A DNA stretch of 64,000 nt, from contig VTFK01000054.1 of assembly GCA_009617715.1 (NCBI GenBank), positions 1-64,000 on the forward strand, read 5' to 3'. The position numbers were made by a program, and so were the translations under genes. The DNA comes from Plectrocnemia conspersa. Lineage: Eukaryota; Arthropoda; Insecta; Trichoptera; Polycentropodidae. This document shows positions 25,344 to 39,204 of the stretch, piece by piece; positions within the stretch are counted from its first letter, which is position 1; every line of letters begins with the position of its first letter. A model generated the notes under the pieces. It ran no database searches, was not told the DNA's origin, and saw nothing but the letters and a program-made list of their open reading frames with translations.

Positions 25344-26300
25344 TATGTCTTATTATGTATAATATGATTAAAAAACTTCCATATTATGGAAAACATATAT
25401 ATTTAAAAAGTAGTCTGTAGTTATAAATCCACTAAAACGATTGTATCTGGAGTCAATAAATCATATTTTTGAAAGACCTAATTCATTAATTTTCAACAAA
25501 GATTCTAATCCTCACACGACTTATTATTGTATAAATGAAAAGGGAAAGACCAAACTCAAACAAAATCTATATAAGTATACGAGAAATATTTAAAAATGAA
25601 AGATACAAAATTTGTATCTTTAATTTTTGACTTAGCTTACTAAAGTTTGTGTTACATACTGAGCTTTAATTGTAACAAAACTGTATTTACAGTGTGTTTA
25701 AAATGTCTGTTTATACTATGTGGAAACTTCTGCAAAAATATGTTGTCATCTTGCTTAATGTTTATGGCAATAACAATATAGACAGTCAAAGTGAATTTTG
25801 ACCAGAAAGAAGCTACTTTCTATAAAACATTTACCAAAATATTAGGCTAACAAAAAATGCAAAATATGGAACAAAGCCATTCTAATTATACGACATTGAA
25901 ATTAAGAGGGCTCATCAAATGTAATATAAACAAAATTAAATACATATTTTCTGGACATTTCTTTATTTAATCTTCGACTATCCCTAGTATTTTTTATGTT
26001 CTTGTTACTATTTGTTTACTTTGATAATAATAATTTATTTTTTACTCTTACTACTTATTTTCTAATTTATTATTTAACTACTCTTTATTAGACCGTATTT
26101 GTTGTATTGTCAGTTGCTAGACCATGTAAAATATTTCTTTACATAACAAAATAAATTAATGTTGGGTCTGACTTTTGTACTTTGAGATAAATTGCAGACT
26201 TCATTCCAATTACATATAGTCGTTTTTGGCATACCCTGTAATATGTATACATAGTCGATTGCTTTTATTCATCCAATCATATATTCAATGTTAGAATTTT
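25344..26300. other. AT-rich intronic stretch
   Basis: No gene or recognised element. Short AT-driven ORFs only. Confidence 0.5.
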
Positions 26301-26309
26301 CACAGCCAC

Positions 26310-26480
26310 CGAACATATTATAGTGGGCTTTTTTTTCAATTTTCCAGAGCAGCCTTTAATTTTCCAAAAATTAATAATGGTAACCCATCGTACATCACCG
26401 TCGGTCACAATGAGGTCCCAAACAATGCGACCCGGTCATCAAAAACCACTATGGGTCACCAAGCCCACATTATATTATAA
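26310..26480. repeat. Possible small foldback repeat
   Basis: ATATTATAGTGGGCTT near 26315 and AAGCCCACATTATAT near 26460 are inverted. Nested inside are TGGTAACCCAT and ATGGGTCACCA. It is followed by a less AT-rich stretch to 26770 of unknown nature. Confidence 0.4.
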
Positions 26481-26989
26481 TAATAATGTCATTGAAGGTT
26501 GTATCGGTTGATACAACCCTCCTAACGATCGCTGCAAATACACAGTCATTAAATTATAGTGTCGCTGAGGGGGTAAATGTCAAACCTGGCGCAACCCCTT
26601 TCCGGTTACGAATACGTCAGTGTCACGACTGCCAAAATGTGGCTCGCGACGCGCGGTATGTGCCACCTGTCAATCGGTGTAATATTCGACGCTAAAACTT
26701 TGATTTATAATGCGAACGTGCTGGGTGTGAAGTTTAGCGCCGTGATAAAATGCGGGTCATTATGTACATAGATGCTTTTCGAGAGCTTTGAGAGCTTTCA
26801 TCGTTGACATAATATTGACATAATCTGCTATACTCATTAGGAAAACGTTTAGTGTAAAAATGAAAGTGATGAGGTTAATATCCGAGACTGATGTCTACCA
26901 TAATCATTCATCTTAGTTATTTATACATGGTTTGACCATAAATGCTCTTTATATAAAGAGATAAGAATGAGTTGGAATGCGTGAGCGAT

Positions 26990-29103
26990 CGGAATGATTT
27001 CGGATGGTCGTTTGGAAATTGTGTAGATTTTGGTTTATTTAATAATTTACATTTAGGTATGGACTGGAGCCGAGTTGGCGGGTGCGTTGATGCTAAATCT
27101 TCCCTGGCGGCCTTCTATGAGGTTCTTTATAGTGCATTCGACCAGCTCTTTATTCGAAAGCGCCCTCAAGTGCTTAACGTGTCATATCCTAGATGGTTTT
27201 CTCATGAGATCATCTCATTGCTAAAAAGAAAGCACGCCTTTCATAAGTTATGGAAGAGATCGGGACATCCATCTGCTCTCGAGGAATTTCGTTCATTAAG
27301 AGCACGCGTTAAGTGTTTAATAATTTCCTGTCATCGCAATCATTACAAAAATTGCCAAAAACAAATTATTAATGATCCCAAAGCGTTCTGGAAATTCATT
27401 AGCACTAAACGCGCTACTCAGTCGACGTTGAAAGTGATGAACCTCGACGATAAAACATTGGATGGTTCACAAAATATTGCTGACGGTTTTGCGCAATATT
27501 TTCGTTCTGTTTTCGAGGAATATTTTTCGACTTCTGCTCAGTCGCTTCCTACTTCATGTTCTTGGTCTTGAGTACTGACCATCAAAGAAACTGAGCACTC
27601 AGATCTTAAATACGGATTTAATAAATTAAAGACAGGGCGTTCTTCTGGACCTGATTTAATTCCCGATTTTATTTTGAAGGGTTGTGAAGTCAGTCTCGCT
27701 GCTCCTCTAAAATGTATTTATGATCTGATTCTCAAAACATCATCATTTCTTGATCTATGGAAATGCACAAAAGTCACCCTATTCATAAAAAGGGTGACAA
27801 ATTATATATAAAGAATTATAGACCAGTAGCAGTGTTGTCAGCTCCTGCTAAATTATTTGAAATAATTATTCATAAATATCTCTACAATCACTTTTAGCAA
27901 GTTTTATTAGACCAACAGCACGGGTTTCGTCCTGCCCGTTCCACTGTTACTAATCTTCTGTCGTTCACCAAAACGGTGACAACTTCTCTCGATGCTGGAA
28001 TTCAAGTAGACGTCGTGTATACAGATTTTGAGAAAGCCTTTGACAAAGTTTGTCATACGTTATTATTAAAAAAATTGTCGAACCTCGGTTGCTCAGATAA
28101 TTTAACTCGGTTATTTTCGAGTTATTTAAGCAATCGTAGACAGTTTGTAACCTATGGTGGCCGATTGTCAAAAGAATATTTTACCCTTCGGGGGGTTCCT
28201 CAAGGATCCAATCTGGGACCTCTGCTTTTTTGTGTTATTTATTAATGACATAAATACAGCAATTAAAAAATTCAAGTTTTCTTCTGTACGCAGATGATTT
28301 AAAATTATATAAATGCATTCGATCTGTTGCGGACTCCTTCTCTCTACAAAGTGATTTAGACTCTCTGTGAGATGGGCTTCCGTTAACCGTCTTCCCTTTA
28401 GTGTCGGAAAGTGCCATACTGTGTCATTTTCTCGATCCCATTCGCCATCAGCTTATTTCTACCATCTCGGTGGTAACATTTTGACTAGAGAAACTTCCAT
28501 TAAAGATCTCGGAATCACTTTCGAGAGCAAATGGAGGTTCTCTCTACACATACACGACGTCTGTGATAAATCTTCCAAGATGCTCGGCTTTGTTATGAGG
28601 AATGCCTTTCACTTTGACGATCCGTCAGTTATTCGCATCCTCTATGACACCTTATTTCGTAGCATTCTTGAATCGGGATCTATAATTTGGAATCCCAGAA
28701 TAGCCAAATATTCCCTTTTAGTAGAAAAAATTCAAAAAAGGTATTTAAGATACCTTTACAAAAGGACATTTGGTTATTATCCGTTCTTATATCCCAGCGC
28801 CTTTCTTTTAGGAGCGTTGGGATATGATTCGCTGAATTCTCGCAGAAAGCTGTATGTCGCTAAGCATTTTTTCAAACTACTAAAAGGTGCTGTCGACAAT
28901 CCAGCTATTCTCGAGGAATTCCAGTTTTGGGTTCCGGAACATTTTCGAGAATCACGATCGAGACCTCTTTTGATGGCAGTTAGGGCTAGGACATCCGCAC
29001 TTGCCGACTCGCCTATAGCTGTGGTAATACGGCTCCTTAATACGCTGGCATTGAAAATTGATTTATTTAATGTACGAGGATCTGATCCGGTTTATATCTT
29101 TTA
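26990..29103 (+). pseudogene. Broken LINE reverse transcriptase
   Basis: Readable parts: a linker with HEIISLLKRKHAFHKLWKRS (frame 26972-27571, stop at 27569); FNKLKTGRSSGPDLIPDFIL; QQHGFRPARST; VVYTDFEKAFDKVCH (palm motif A, near 28020); RGVPQGSNLGPLLF (motif B, near 28190); YADDLKLY (catalytic motif C, 28287-28310, after a frameshift); then the thumb and C-terminal part from 28367 (ITFESKWRFSLHIHDVCDKS). At least three frameshifts or stops make it inactive. The catalytic Asp pair itself is preserved. Confidence 0.88.
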
Positions 29104-29202
29104 ATTTTAATATTTTATAATTTTTTTTGTTATGTTTAAGTATTGTTATATTTATTTATATATATACGTTTTTTATGTTTTATAAATTTATAATTTGCTT
29201 TC

Positions 29203-29246
29203 GACCATCGTGGCGCATTGGGGTAACCTGTTAGGCCACGATGGTC
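29203..29246 (+). repeat. LINE 3' terminal hairpin
   Basis: A perfect 12-bp stem, GACCATCGTGGC with GCCACGATGGTC, encloses a 20-base loop with GCATTGGGGTAACC. Such 3' structures are recognised by the enzyme in LINEs with stringent template choice. It resembles the SINE 3' ends at 9437, 39397, 48752 and 59072. Confidence 0.85.
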
Positions 29247-29290
29247 TTAATTTAATCTAAAAAATAAAAATAATAATAATAATAATAAGA

Positions 29291-31070
29291 TAATTTTTTT
29301 TTTTGATCTAATATAAATATATTTACATTCAGCTAATTTAATTCAGTAAAATTATAATTTTATCTATATAATAAACTCTTTTTTTATTAATAACTCTATC
29401 CAGATTTTCTCCCCAACTTCTCAAATGCGCAAGTGTGTTCTTTTTTTGTTTTAGAAAATCTTGTGTTTTTTTTATTTTTATTTTATTAATTAGATTAAAT
29501 ATCTAATAATATGTTGTATTAATACGTTTGACTTTACCTTAAGTCAATTTTTCATGCATATAATCGAGTAACTTTAATATATTATATAATAATTATTGAA
29601 ACACAAAATATTTATAAATATTATAACATAAGTCTTTTCTTTGATATCGCATTCCAAGAATCACGATTTTTTTCTGTTAAAGCTGATATCCGTTACACGT
29701 GGCGTTATTTTTAGAATAGTAATGATACAATTCTCTGTGATCGAATAATAAAAACATTGTTAATATATTTATGTTATGTACGAGTCAATGAGTTAATTTA
29801 ATTTGAATCAGTTACCCTGATCCTCTTAACTGTTGAATTTTAATTAATTAACCGGAATTAATTGCGGTGCCCTCGTAACCCTCCGCAAAATAAACCACTC
29901 AATCCCTCTTCGGAGAGGGTCCTTATATCTTTTTGCCGATTCCGTAATGAAAGGTGCTCAAAGTCCTTTTTAATCCTTCGGCTTCGATGGTGATTTATAA
30001 AAGCTCGCGGTTGAGCGTTAGAGCGTGGCAAACGATAAATTTAAGAGCAAATTGAATGAGTGCTTCGGGAAGCAAATTCGCCATCGTCTTTCGATTTTTT
30101 CACAGCCGTCTAAGTTCATATTTTCTTTCTTGCCCTCATTTCCTTATCGCATCTTCGCCGAGCGGGAATAAATCATCATTTGCGCGTTCAAGCGACAACC
30201 ATGCATCAGGCTGTAAATTTAGCAACAATATATAAAAAGATAAAATTATATTATATATGTATTCGAGTAATGAAATCTCATATGCCGCATCGAGAACCGT
30301 TTCTTACTTTTATGGTGTTTGCTTATTTTTTTTATGTGCCACGTTTATTACATTTCAATATAATGTGGTATACTTTGAAAGTATAATATTCACAAATCGA
30401 AAATCTATCTGTAGTTAAAATACGCACATTTACAGTCTCACGTTTAAAGAAACGTGCTAAGGAGAACCATTATACAACATGACTAGATGGCTTCCGTTTT
30501 ATCTCGAGTGTGCAATCTCAAAACTGCATATTGCTCCTTTGAAGGCATATAAGTCTTATAATCGAAACTATTTCATAGAACTTTTTTAGATAGAAGCATA
30601 TTTATATGTATATACATACAATAGAAAAAATGTATACATTTTTTGTACAGCCACGTTGTACCAATTTCATAGGCAATTTTTCATTATTCATTCAACACAC
30701 TTGAGCCAAGTTCTTTACAAAGCTTCATACGCAAAAAAACATATTCTTATATAACACTATAAAGAATTTCTAAAAAAAGTAAATAAATAAAGTTTTGACG
30801 TGCTATTAATAGTAATATTATATGTGGGTTTAAGAAAAACATTTTCACTAGACGTTAAATTTATCTATCAAAATATTTTACACTTAATAGTCAATATAAA
30901 TTAAAACTCTTACAAAATAAATATATATATATAGTAGTCATCTTGATATGCTTCTTTATCTTAATTGTTCAGTGTCAAATGTTGTAAGATGGTTCAGAAA
31001 CACTTATAGATTTTCCTTTGCTCAATTTTCTCCGTTGCTTCTGATGTAAATATGATTCAATAAAAATATT
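29291..31070. other. Intronic DNA with a GC-richer island
   Basis: 29860-30190 is less AT-rich, with CTCTTCGGAGAGGGTCC forming a small inverted repeat. The remainder is AT-rich. No gene supported. Confidence 0.45.
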
Positions 31071-31208
31071 GCTCGCGTGTTAAGTGACAATAATGAGTGA
31101 GAGATAAGGGTGTACGTTACATGCGTTTCGCACGCCCACTTCTTCTCACTCACTCTCGTTACTCAACACGCGAGCGAGCGAAAGGGAATATAAATCGCCA
31201 TACGCGTC
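31071..31208. mobile_element. Palindromic foldback MITE, family A, copy 2
   Basis: The left arm GCTCGCGTGTTAAGTGACA and right arm TACTCAACACGCGAGCGAGC are inverted copies around a centre with TACATGCGTTTCGCACGCCC. The outer left end is missing. Confidence 0.75.
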
Positions 31209-31683
31209 AGAATTTTAGTAAAAATCAAGTACGTTTTTAAACAGAAACAGTTTTATGCTAAGCTGACTGCAATGGAAAGCTATATTAAATTTATTTTATT
31301 TATTGTTAATGTCTATAGTATTCATTATCTTCATAACTGCATTAAATGAACTAAATATACGCACAATTCAATACGTGTGTTTTAACTGCTAATATTATTG
31401 CAATATATTTGTCTTGTCACGTGGTTTATTTTTTAAATAAAAAAGTTTAATTTTGAAGAAATGTACTAATTTTTATTCATTCTGTTACGTAGCAATAGGA
31501 AAATTCAGAAGTCAGATATTGCAAAGAGTATTTTTTTACTTGCATTACAATAATACACAAGAGCAACATTAATAATGTAATTCAGGTGTATATTAACCTT
31601 TTGCACCCCAAATATTTTCTCAGTGAAAATATTAATAATTATTTTTGAAGTAATACATATTAAAAAATCAGGTTTTGATATAT

Positions 31684-33019
31684 GTACGGTCGACCCCCCT
31701 ATAGCGTAGAGATTGCAACTTCGTTATAGAAATACTACGTTATACGGGGGGACTAGGCAAAATTTAGGGTTAGGTTTTTTTTTCAACTGTATTTTGTGAT
31801 TTTAACGAAATTAGCAAATCAAACTTTTTTCCCATTTTTATGTATTAAATGACCTTGTAAACAAGAGCACGTGCCTTATGTTCTTATTGCGACATGCGCG
31901 CGAAGAATGTTCTTAATTTTGCGAGTGCCAGGGAAGTCAAATGCAACAGTTTTTTTAGTTATTTTTTAAAATGCGTAAGCCTATAATAAAAAATTATAAA
32001 AAGTAAATATGAATTAATAAACGTTTTCTGCAGTATATTCTAGGATATTATTAAAAACCTATTTATTATATTGAAAACAAACAATAATGGTAGAAATAAA
32101 AAAGTTAAACATCAAATGTCAGTGTCATCTAATATCACGTTCCATCGATACCTTTTTAATACCTTAATTTCATCACCACTTTTATTAATAACTGGATAAT
32201 TTTCTTGACTGTCTTCTGTCTGCATTTCTTCTCGAATTTTATAATATGGTCTTGACATTCTTTTGTTTTTTTAATTCAGCAGTTTTCTCTGTGGAATAAT
32301 TAAATTTAATAAATTAGTATATACATGGGTTTTGCTTTTAAAATTTTTAATAAAAAATTAGCTAAGCTTAGAAAGATTTATATGCACTAAAATTTTAATG
32401 TTGAATATAAAGTGTCTGTTGCGACTTCTCCCCTTTGGAGATGGCCGTCTTTTCTTCTCGAAGGACCACCGTCTCTCAACGGAATTAAACGCCTCGAGCT
32501 GTTGAAACGCTTTATTATCAGAATTTACATCCTCAGGCTCCTTGCTGACGTACGACCACACGCCGTGAGAGCCGCGCGCCTCTTCGTTATTGTCACACAG
32601 AAAAATAACCCACGCACGGCCATAACACACTTTTATTCGGCCATGCATAAATATATGTAAAAATTGTCGAAACAGTGTCCCTCATCATATATCTAAATAT
32701 ATTTTATGATTCATTAATACTTTTTTTAGATTTGTAATAAATATGTATTACATAATTAAATAATATTATTATAAAAAATTAGAATGGTTGAAACTCCCTC
32801 AAAAGTGTATATATAATGTATTAAAAATACGTATAATTTTTTCCATAGCTGTACAAAAATAAATATTTTCTTACTATATTGTGCTGAATATCGCGGGAAT
32901 GTTATAGAATACGTCTAGCAAAGTCAAGGAACAAACAATAACAAAAAGTACGCTATACGGGGGAACGCTATAGGAGGGACTGCCAAAGGGACTGTCACTA
33001 TAGGGGGTTTTTACTGTAT
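31684..33019. mobile_element. pogo-like element, CAGTAAAAACCCCCTATAG ends
   Basis: The left end TGTACGGTCGACCCCCCTAT and reversed right end TACAGTAAAAACCCCCTATA are similar and of the CAGT..ACCCCCTATA type common in pogo-like elements, with TA at the borders. The interior is AT-rich except 32405-32660, a GC-richer block with a 96-residue minus-strand frame of no recognised family. Confidence 0.5.
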
Positions 33020-34680
33020 ATGAATAAAAGGGCGTTAAATTTTGATGACTTTTTAACGTGTTTAATAAACATTTATTCGACAAATTATTTAAAAAATTAA
33101 GTGTTGTATTTTTATATTATCCCTTGAATGAAAGCTAGATAGTTTTTTACAAATTTCTTATTCAAAAGTAAGTTTAAAATTTTTAAAAATACATAAATAT
33201 AATACAAGAAAGTCCTTTACATAAACTATACAGATTAGAACTATACGATTATTGTAAAATTACTACATTTTTTTTATTGTTTATTTCATCTTTATTTTAC
33301 CCTTGCCTCACTAATTGGGCAATAATTATAAATTTATTTAATAATTATTTTAAATTAAAGTTCATATTTAATAATTTTAATGTTATTTTCACATGTATTA
33401 TAATACATATGCGCCTGAAAACTAAGTGCGCACTTTTACCCCATTCTACTCTCTTTTAGGTCCTGTACAATATTTTTGGTGTATAACGAGTATCGACTAT
33501 TATTTCGGTGTTTAACGTTTATCGCTTTTTTTAAACACAAATGCGATTCGACGCATCTGCTCGATATTCACAGACGATTAACGCTAACGCCATAAGGCAA
33601 TCCCGTTACTGTTACGTCACGGCGACAATGGGGTGGTCGCCGGAATAATCCGTGAACGTTAACGCAAGAATGGAAACTGTGCCGGGGGCAAAATAAATTA
33701 CGGACAATGGCCAATCTAAAAGGGCCGGCGGTGGCCTCCTGATGCGATGATTTCGATGAATTTGAATATCGGAATCCAATTAGGGTTGGCCCTCGGAGGG
33801 ATGAATTACGGTCGGATTTTTACGACAAATTTTCGATGCCGTAAATCCATATACGGCATTTCACACGTGCCTGACTTTCGAGGCTGAAAAAATGATGATC
33901 CAAATTGTATTTGAAATTAAAATATACCGTAAATAAATTCGGAGGGATGTAAGCAATTTTTTTATATATTGATTTATTAACATTTAGTCAATAGAAAAAA
34001 AAAGTAATTTGAGTTTTTCACCGCACCTTACAAACTATAAATACTTTCCATTATATTATTTATGTTTTAAATAGCATTAAATCAAGTAGTAATGAGCTCA
34101 GGAAAGATGTGTAGTAATAGACAAACTATAGGCTTTTTATTTAGGAAGTGAATATGAAAACCCAAAGTAGTTTGTGTACTGCATACACGTAAAACATTTA
34201 TATTTAATAATTGATTAGTCCAAAACATCATATTCTTAAGAGCAATTTGCTTTTCAACAACCATTTGATTTTGGATTATGTTTGGCTATCAAGGTTTAAA
34301 CTCTAAAGGTGTCTGAAAGTCTTAATTCAGATTGTTCTGGTAGTACCAGTTGTACTGCACTGATGAAAGTCATGTCTTCAATACTATTATTTTGCCAATA
34401 GTAGAAGAACAAAACTTTTTCTACCTTCAGGAACCAATTATAATATAATAAAAATGTTGTAGATTCTATATATAACACTAATGTTTATCATTCTTAAAAT
34501 ATGTTAGGATTTTTTTCAACGATAAATAAATATAATATAAATAAAAAATATTAGGTTAAATAATTGGATAGTTCAAAACAGCATATTCTTTAGGGAAATT
34601 TGCCTTTTGACTACAATTAAAATTGAGATTCTGCTTGTCTGGCAAGTTTCTGGCAAGTTGAATGTCTCAACTCTTATATG
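33020..34680. other. Intronic DNA with a GC-richer island
   Basis: 33540-33880 is less AT-rich and apparently unique (GGGGTGGTCGCCGG, GGGCCGGCGGTGGCC). The rest is AT-rich. No gene supported. Confidence 0.45.
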
Positions 34681-34835
34681 AGAGTATCGGTCGAAGTATA
34701 TTTAAACTGAATTTTGGTCAATAAGAGGGCGCAAAAATAATTATTACTTCTCAGAAGTCAAAAATTCACGTCAAAAGCAATAAAATTGTGTCTGCGCCGT
34801 TACAGTGGGAACGCTCGGTAACGAACGTTCCCACT
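34681..34835. mobile_element. Foldback MITE, family B, copy 2, one arm
   Basis: One arm (GGTCAATAAGAGGGCGCAAA to GTCAAAAGCAATAAAATTGT) and the centre GTGGGAACGCTCGGTAACGA are present. The second arm is replaced by unrelated sequence. Confidence 0.75.
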
Positions 34836-35922
34836 ACACTTTACAGATTAACACACTGTGAACTTATCTCATCTAATATATGAGTATATTTTACAATCTT
34901 TTTCTCTATACTATAATATGATTATTTAAGTGTGTTTAATTTTTCTCTTATACTAAAATAATATAAATTTAACACTAGTAATATGCTTTTTATACAAATT
35001 TTTCGAATTTGTAGTATATTTATTTTTAACAATATTAAATATGTAGATGTGTACTCATTTTTTTATTGAAATTTTAACGAAGTTGTATAGATTTTCATTA
35101 TTCTGTATTTGATATATGCAATATTAGTAGCGCTATAATTCTGCTGAGGAATCGACTGTACAATGTAAATTTGCTGCTAATTAAATTAATGCCTTAAATT
35201 TTCACATAATCTACTTTTACGACTCTGCATTGCGTTTTTTATTGATAATATAATTCAAACGGTGTGTGAACAGTTTTGAAAATATTTTCGTGTGATATGT
35301 AACCATCGCATCGTATGAGATATTACACTTCTGTTGTAAAAGGAACACACAAAATCCTGTGAATGAGCACTTTCACTTTTACGATGACCCGCTCTGAACC
35401 TCTATGTGTTGTTGCATAAATGGGTTAATTTATACCAAAATAATATTTAGAAGACTAAAAATATTTTTTTTTAAGATTGACATATTGTCGAATTTTCACA
35501 GTTGTGAAATCAACAAAAATGAGACCTAACAAATAGTAACACAATCTAAATTAATCTTGGTCTTATTTAAATGCTGTTTTTTTAATTTAAATTTGTTTGT
35601 GGATCAGATAAATTACAATCTCTAATGAAACTTCAGAAACAACATTGTGTTTTATAATTTTAATTAGGTTAAGTTGGGTTTAAATAATTGGTCTAAGGTT
35701 AGGTTTCGGTTTGAACAGCAAATGGACAATTTGAAACTCTCAAATTAAGTTACATGTACATTTTGAGCAACCCATAATTTCACTAGCGTTTATCAGCTCT
35801 CGAATTTTATTCGGTTAATTTGTTTGGGCTTGACGATTTTTTTAAATATTTTATTATCGCTATTAGAAATATCCATCCACCAGTGAAAATGTAATTTGAT
35901 ATGATTTTACTGTAACGCCAGT

Positions 35923-36084
<162 letters not shown>

Positions 36085-36639
36085 AAAAAAATACATGTGC
36101 TGGTCTGTCTGTCAAAAGAACCCAAACGGTGAACAGTAGCGATGCGACATTTGCATATGCTATTTTTAAGTTAAAAGTTGAGCTGAACAGCGCTGTGCTG
36201 ACGAGCGAATACGGCTACTGTAATACGTAATTAATACAATAGACTAAAAACATTTTATAGTCAAGTATTCAAATAAATGTGTTATAACAGGAGGAATAAA
36301 ATTAATCTAATGCATAAATAATTAATTTAATATCTTGGGCGAAACCGCATAATAAATCTAGTAGTAACATAACATAAAAGCAATTTACTAACTAACTAAA
36401 TATTATTAAAACAATTTTTTAGGTAAAATAGTAATATAATAATTTTAAAGTTTAAACAGTCAAGTCTTTATTTCTATTTTGGTGTATTTCTGTGATCTAC
36501 ATTACAAAATTTAAAGAGAATTGCTTCCAAAATTAACGATGACATTAAATAAAATTGCGTGATATAAAAATGTATTGCATATATTCGACAACTACAGTCA
36601 CTAAAATCATTTGTGAAGTAGTAAGTAATTCGTTAATTA

Positions 36640-37365
36640 CAAAGATGATTTAAAAAATTTCCAAATATAGACGATGATGTCTAGGCTGCAGAAATGGAAG
36701 TAAATTCTTCTCAAACTATCCATCAGCTGCCGAGAAACTTAACCGTGCATAGACACAGTAATAATATTGGGAAGGCTTGGAGACACTGTGTATGAGTTCC
36801 ACTCGAATTGAGCGAATAAAATAAGTGGATTTTTGCTCATTTAATATTAGTTAAAAATATGTATTTTACGACACTGGTTATCCCTTTGGATAACCTTTGG
36901 AAAATACAATCAAAACCTAATTTAAAGCCCGGGTTTACTGTGAAAAAATATTTTGCTTGTATGGATTACAAAGGTTGCGCATTACGAAACTCTTAAAACT
37001 GGCAAAATAATAACAGCAAGCTTTTATCATGATTAGCTAGATTGTTTGTTCAATAAGCAAGAGCTGTACTAGCTAATAGTTATATTTACAATACGTGACA
37101 AAATTGACTCTAGATAAAATCAAAAAAGAGCTTTATTTCATACATCTTATAATCCGGACGTTGCTCCTTCCGATTACCATTTATTTTAATTGATGCAACA
37201 CTTCTTAAACGGAATAAAATCAAAATGTACACGATGTAACAAAAGGATGTATCAGAATATTCTGAATCAAAGCCTTTAACATCTTGTGATAAAAAAAAAT
37301 TAAAAAATTGACTGAGGGATGGAAAAAGTTGATATATTTAGAAGCATTAAAAAAAACATTTGTAG
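36640..37365 (+). mobile_element. mariner-like transposase fragment
   Basis: With frameshifts and stops, the + strand shows a YDYKG-type motif (VCMDYKGCALRN, near 36955) and NPDVAPSDYHLF (37151-37186), the conserved mariner SPDLAPSDYHLF motif that carries the last catalytic Asp, followed by LNGIKSK. The termini were not identified. Inactive. Confidence 0.75.
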
Positions 37366-39204
37366 GTTTTTTTTTTAATAAAACAACGGTATTTATTTTG
37401 CGAATACCTAATATAAATTAAAATAACTTTTAATGAGCACTTTTATAGATTCATTGAATCAGTAAAAATTTTAGATAAATTGGATAAATATATATTTCTT
37501 AATTAACTTAAATTTGCTAAGTAACAGGAAAAGTTAGATATATTTTTACAGCAACGATGATATTTTTCTGGTGTCAAGACAGCTTTTCAGTTTTATTTAT
37601 TTAAATATGTATTATTTAATATTTGTTATCAACAACAATAGATTCTAAATATAAACCATTTGATTGCTCTAAGTGCCAATCAATATTTTGTTCGTGTAAT
37701 ATAAAGTGTTTCTGTTTGATATATATCCTTTTGTTAAATTTAATTAATAGAATATCTAATTTATATTATATATTATTTTCTTCTGCCAGTTTTTTGTTTA
37801 TAATTTATACATAGTTTATCTAAATACACACAGTTTTTAATAGTAAATAAAATTTATATGTAGATAAAAAAAATAAGCGCTAAAATTACATAAAAAAAAT
37901 TTGTTTTGAAAATGTACATATGTATATAAAAAAAAATCTTGAAACGCACGACTTCCCAGAATTCATTTAATTAAGTCTCGATTCCTATGATTTCAAAGAG
38001 TGTCGAGAATCAGAATCCCTAGTCACGTTTTTCGATATACTTTATGTATTGCATTATAAATCACTATACAAAAATATATCCATAATACACATATTCAACG
38101 TATTATTTATATTATAATGTTAGTTCTCTACAGATTTTCAATCTAAATTTTGATCAAAAGCATAGAGACAATTTTGCTCCAGTTTTTGCATTCGCAAACA
38201 AACACAAAAGTTCGCCATCTGCGCTTTCCCCTTACCCGGGGAAAACAATAAACTCACTTTTCTTCTACCGCAAGGACTTCGCTTAAGCTTCTAAAACTTT
38301 CGTATAATATTCGAAAATTAGACCCTATTAATGGCCGAGATGATCTTTCGTAATTAAAAGCTCTTCCCGACCGCAGGACCCAATTACGCAAGCCTTTACT
38401 AGACTTGTCAGGCGACATGACGTGGACAAATGGAGGAGAGAGGTATTAAACAGTAGTCGGTGTGAGCTTAGTGCTTCAACCTTGAGACACTATATATATT
38501 GTATATATTGTACTTACAGCAGCGGAAAGATGGGACTTATCGCTTTTTAATAAATAAAAGGCAATCAATCTTCATTCGCGTCAACGATTTGTTAAATCAT
38601 GGTCGACGATATTGTCGAATTGTTTGGAATGAATTGAAAATCGTTTAATCCAAACAGATTTATATTGTAAACACGCGGCTAGGACGAAATCGATATTTTT
38701 TATTATCGTGCCACGAGTTCACGAGCCTTTTTATTACGTTCTTCGGATTCTGTGGTTTAGGTTTTCTGAATATTGGGCATCGGCGACTATCTGTATTCTG
38801 ATCGGAACGAGTAAAGCTCTCAAAAACAATACTAATTTTAATAATATTAATAAAAAATAAATATATTAAAAATTTTGTAAAATGCAAGGCACTTCAATAA
38901 TGTAATCCATGAAACTTGCGAATCTCGAGAATTATTTTAAATAATTCCAATCAGTAAAAATGTTTAAAGAAGATAATGTTAAAATATAAAAATATATGAC
39001 ATTGTAAATATAGTCTTTTAAAACACTGGATATTTCAGAAGATAATTAATTCCAAAGATCGAAAAAATGAAAAATCATTGTTCATAAATTTTACAAAAGT
39101 AATTTAATGAGCATAATAAATCGTAGAAGTATATATCAAAGTGAGCAGGATAACAAAAAGTGCTAAGAATCAAAATTTCTAGTTGGGTTACTTTGTATTT
39201 TATA
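37366..39204. other. Intronic DNA with a GC-richer island
   Basis: 38190-38470 is less AT-rich and looks unique. The remaining sequence is AT-rich. No gene supported. Confidence 0.45.

Larger units (their letters stand above)
26990..29290 (+). mobile_element. Jockey/CR1-group LINE, 5'-truncated
   Basis: A single + strand reverse transcriptase can be followed through several frames from the end of the endonuclease region to a stop at 29103. About 100 bp later comes a 44-bp hairpin (29203-29246, arms GACCATCGTGGC/GCCACGATGGTC) and a short AT-rich (TAA)n tail to about 29288. The 5' endonuclease and any ORF1 are missing. Related fragments are at 5999, 10330, 13575, 15883, 16604, 53945 and 55140. 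Clade assignment within the Jockey/CR1 group is uncertain. Confidence 0.88.

Noticed and set aside
26486..26771. LINE ORF1 zinc-knuckle region (QCHDCQNVARDARYV)
   Set aside because: Only one CxxC pair with no correct CCHC spacing, and two overlapping frames look equally plausible; not enough to call.
28367..29104. 245-residue ORF as a host gene
   Set aside because: It is the C-terminal part of the LINE reverse transcriptase, continuous in homology with upstream motifs in other frames.
32358..32648. 96-residue minus-strand ORF as a gene
   Set aside because: Inside a likely pogo-like element, with no recognised family; the ORF length fits chance in a GC-richer block.
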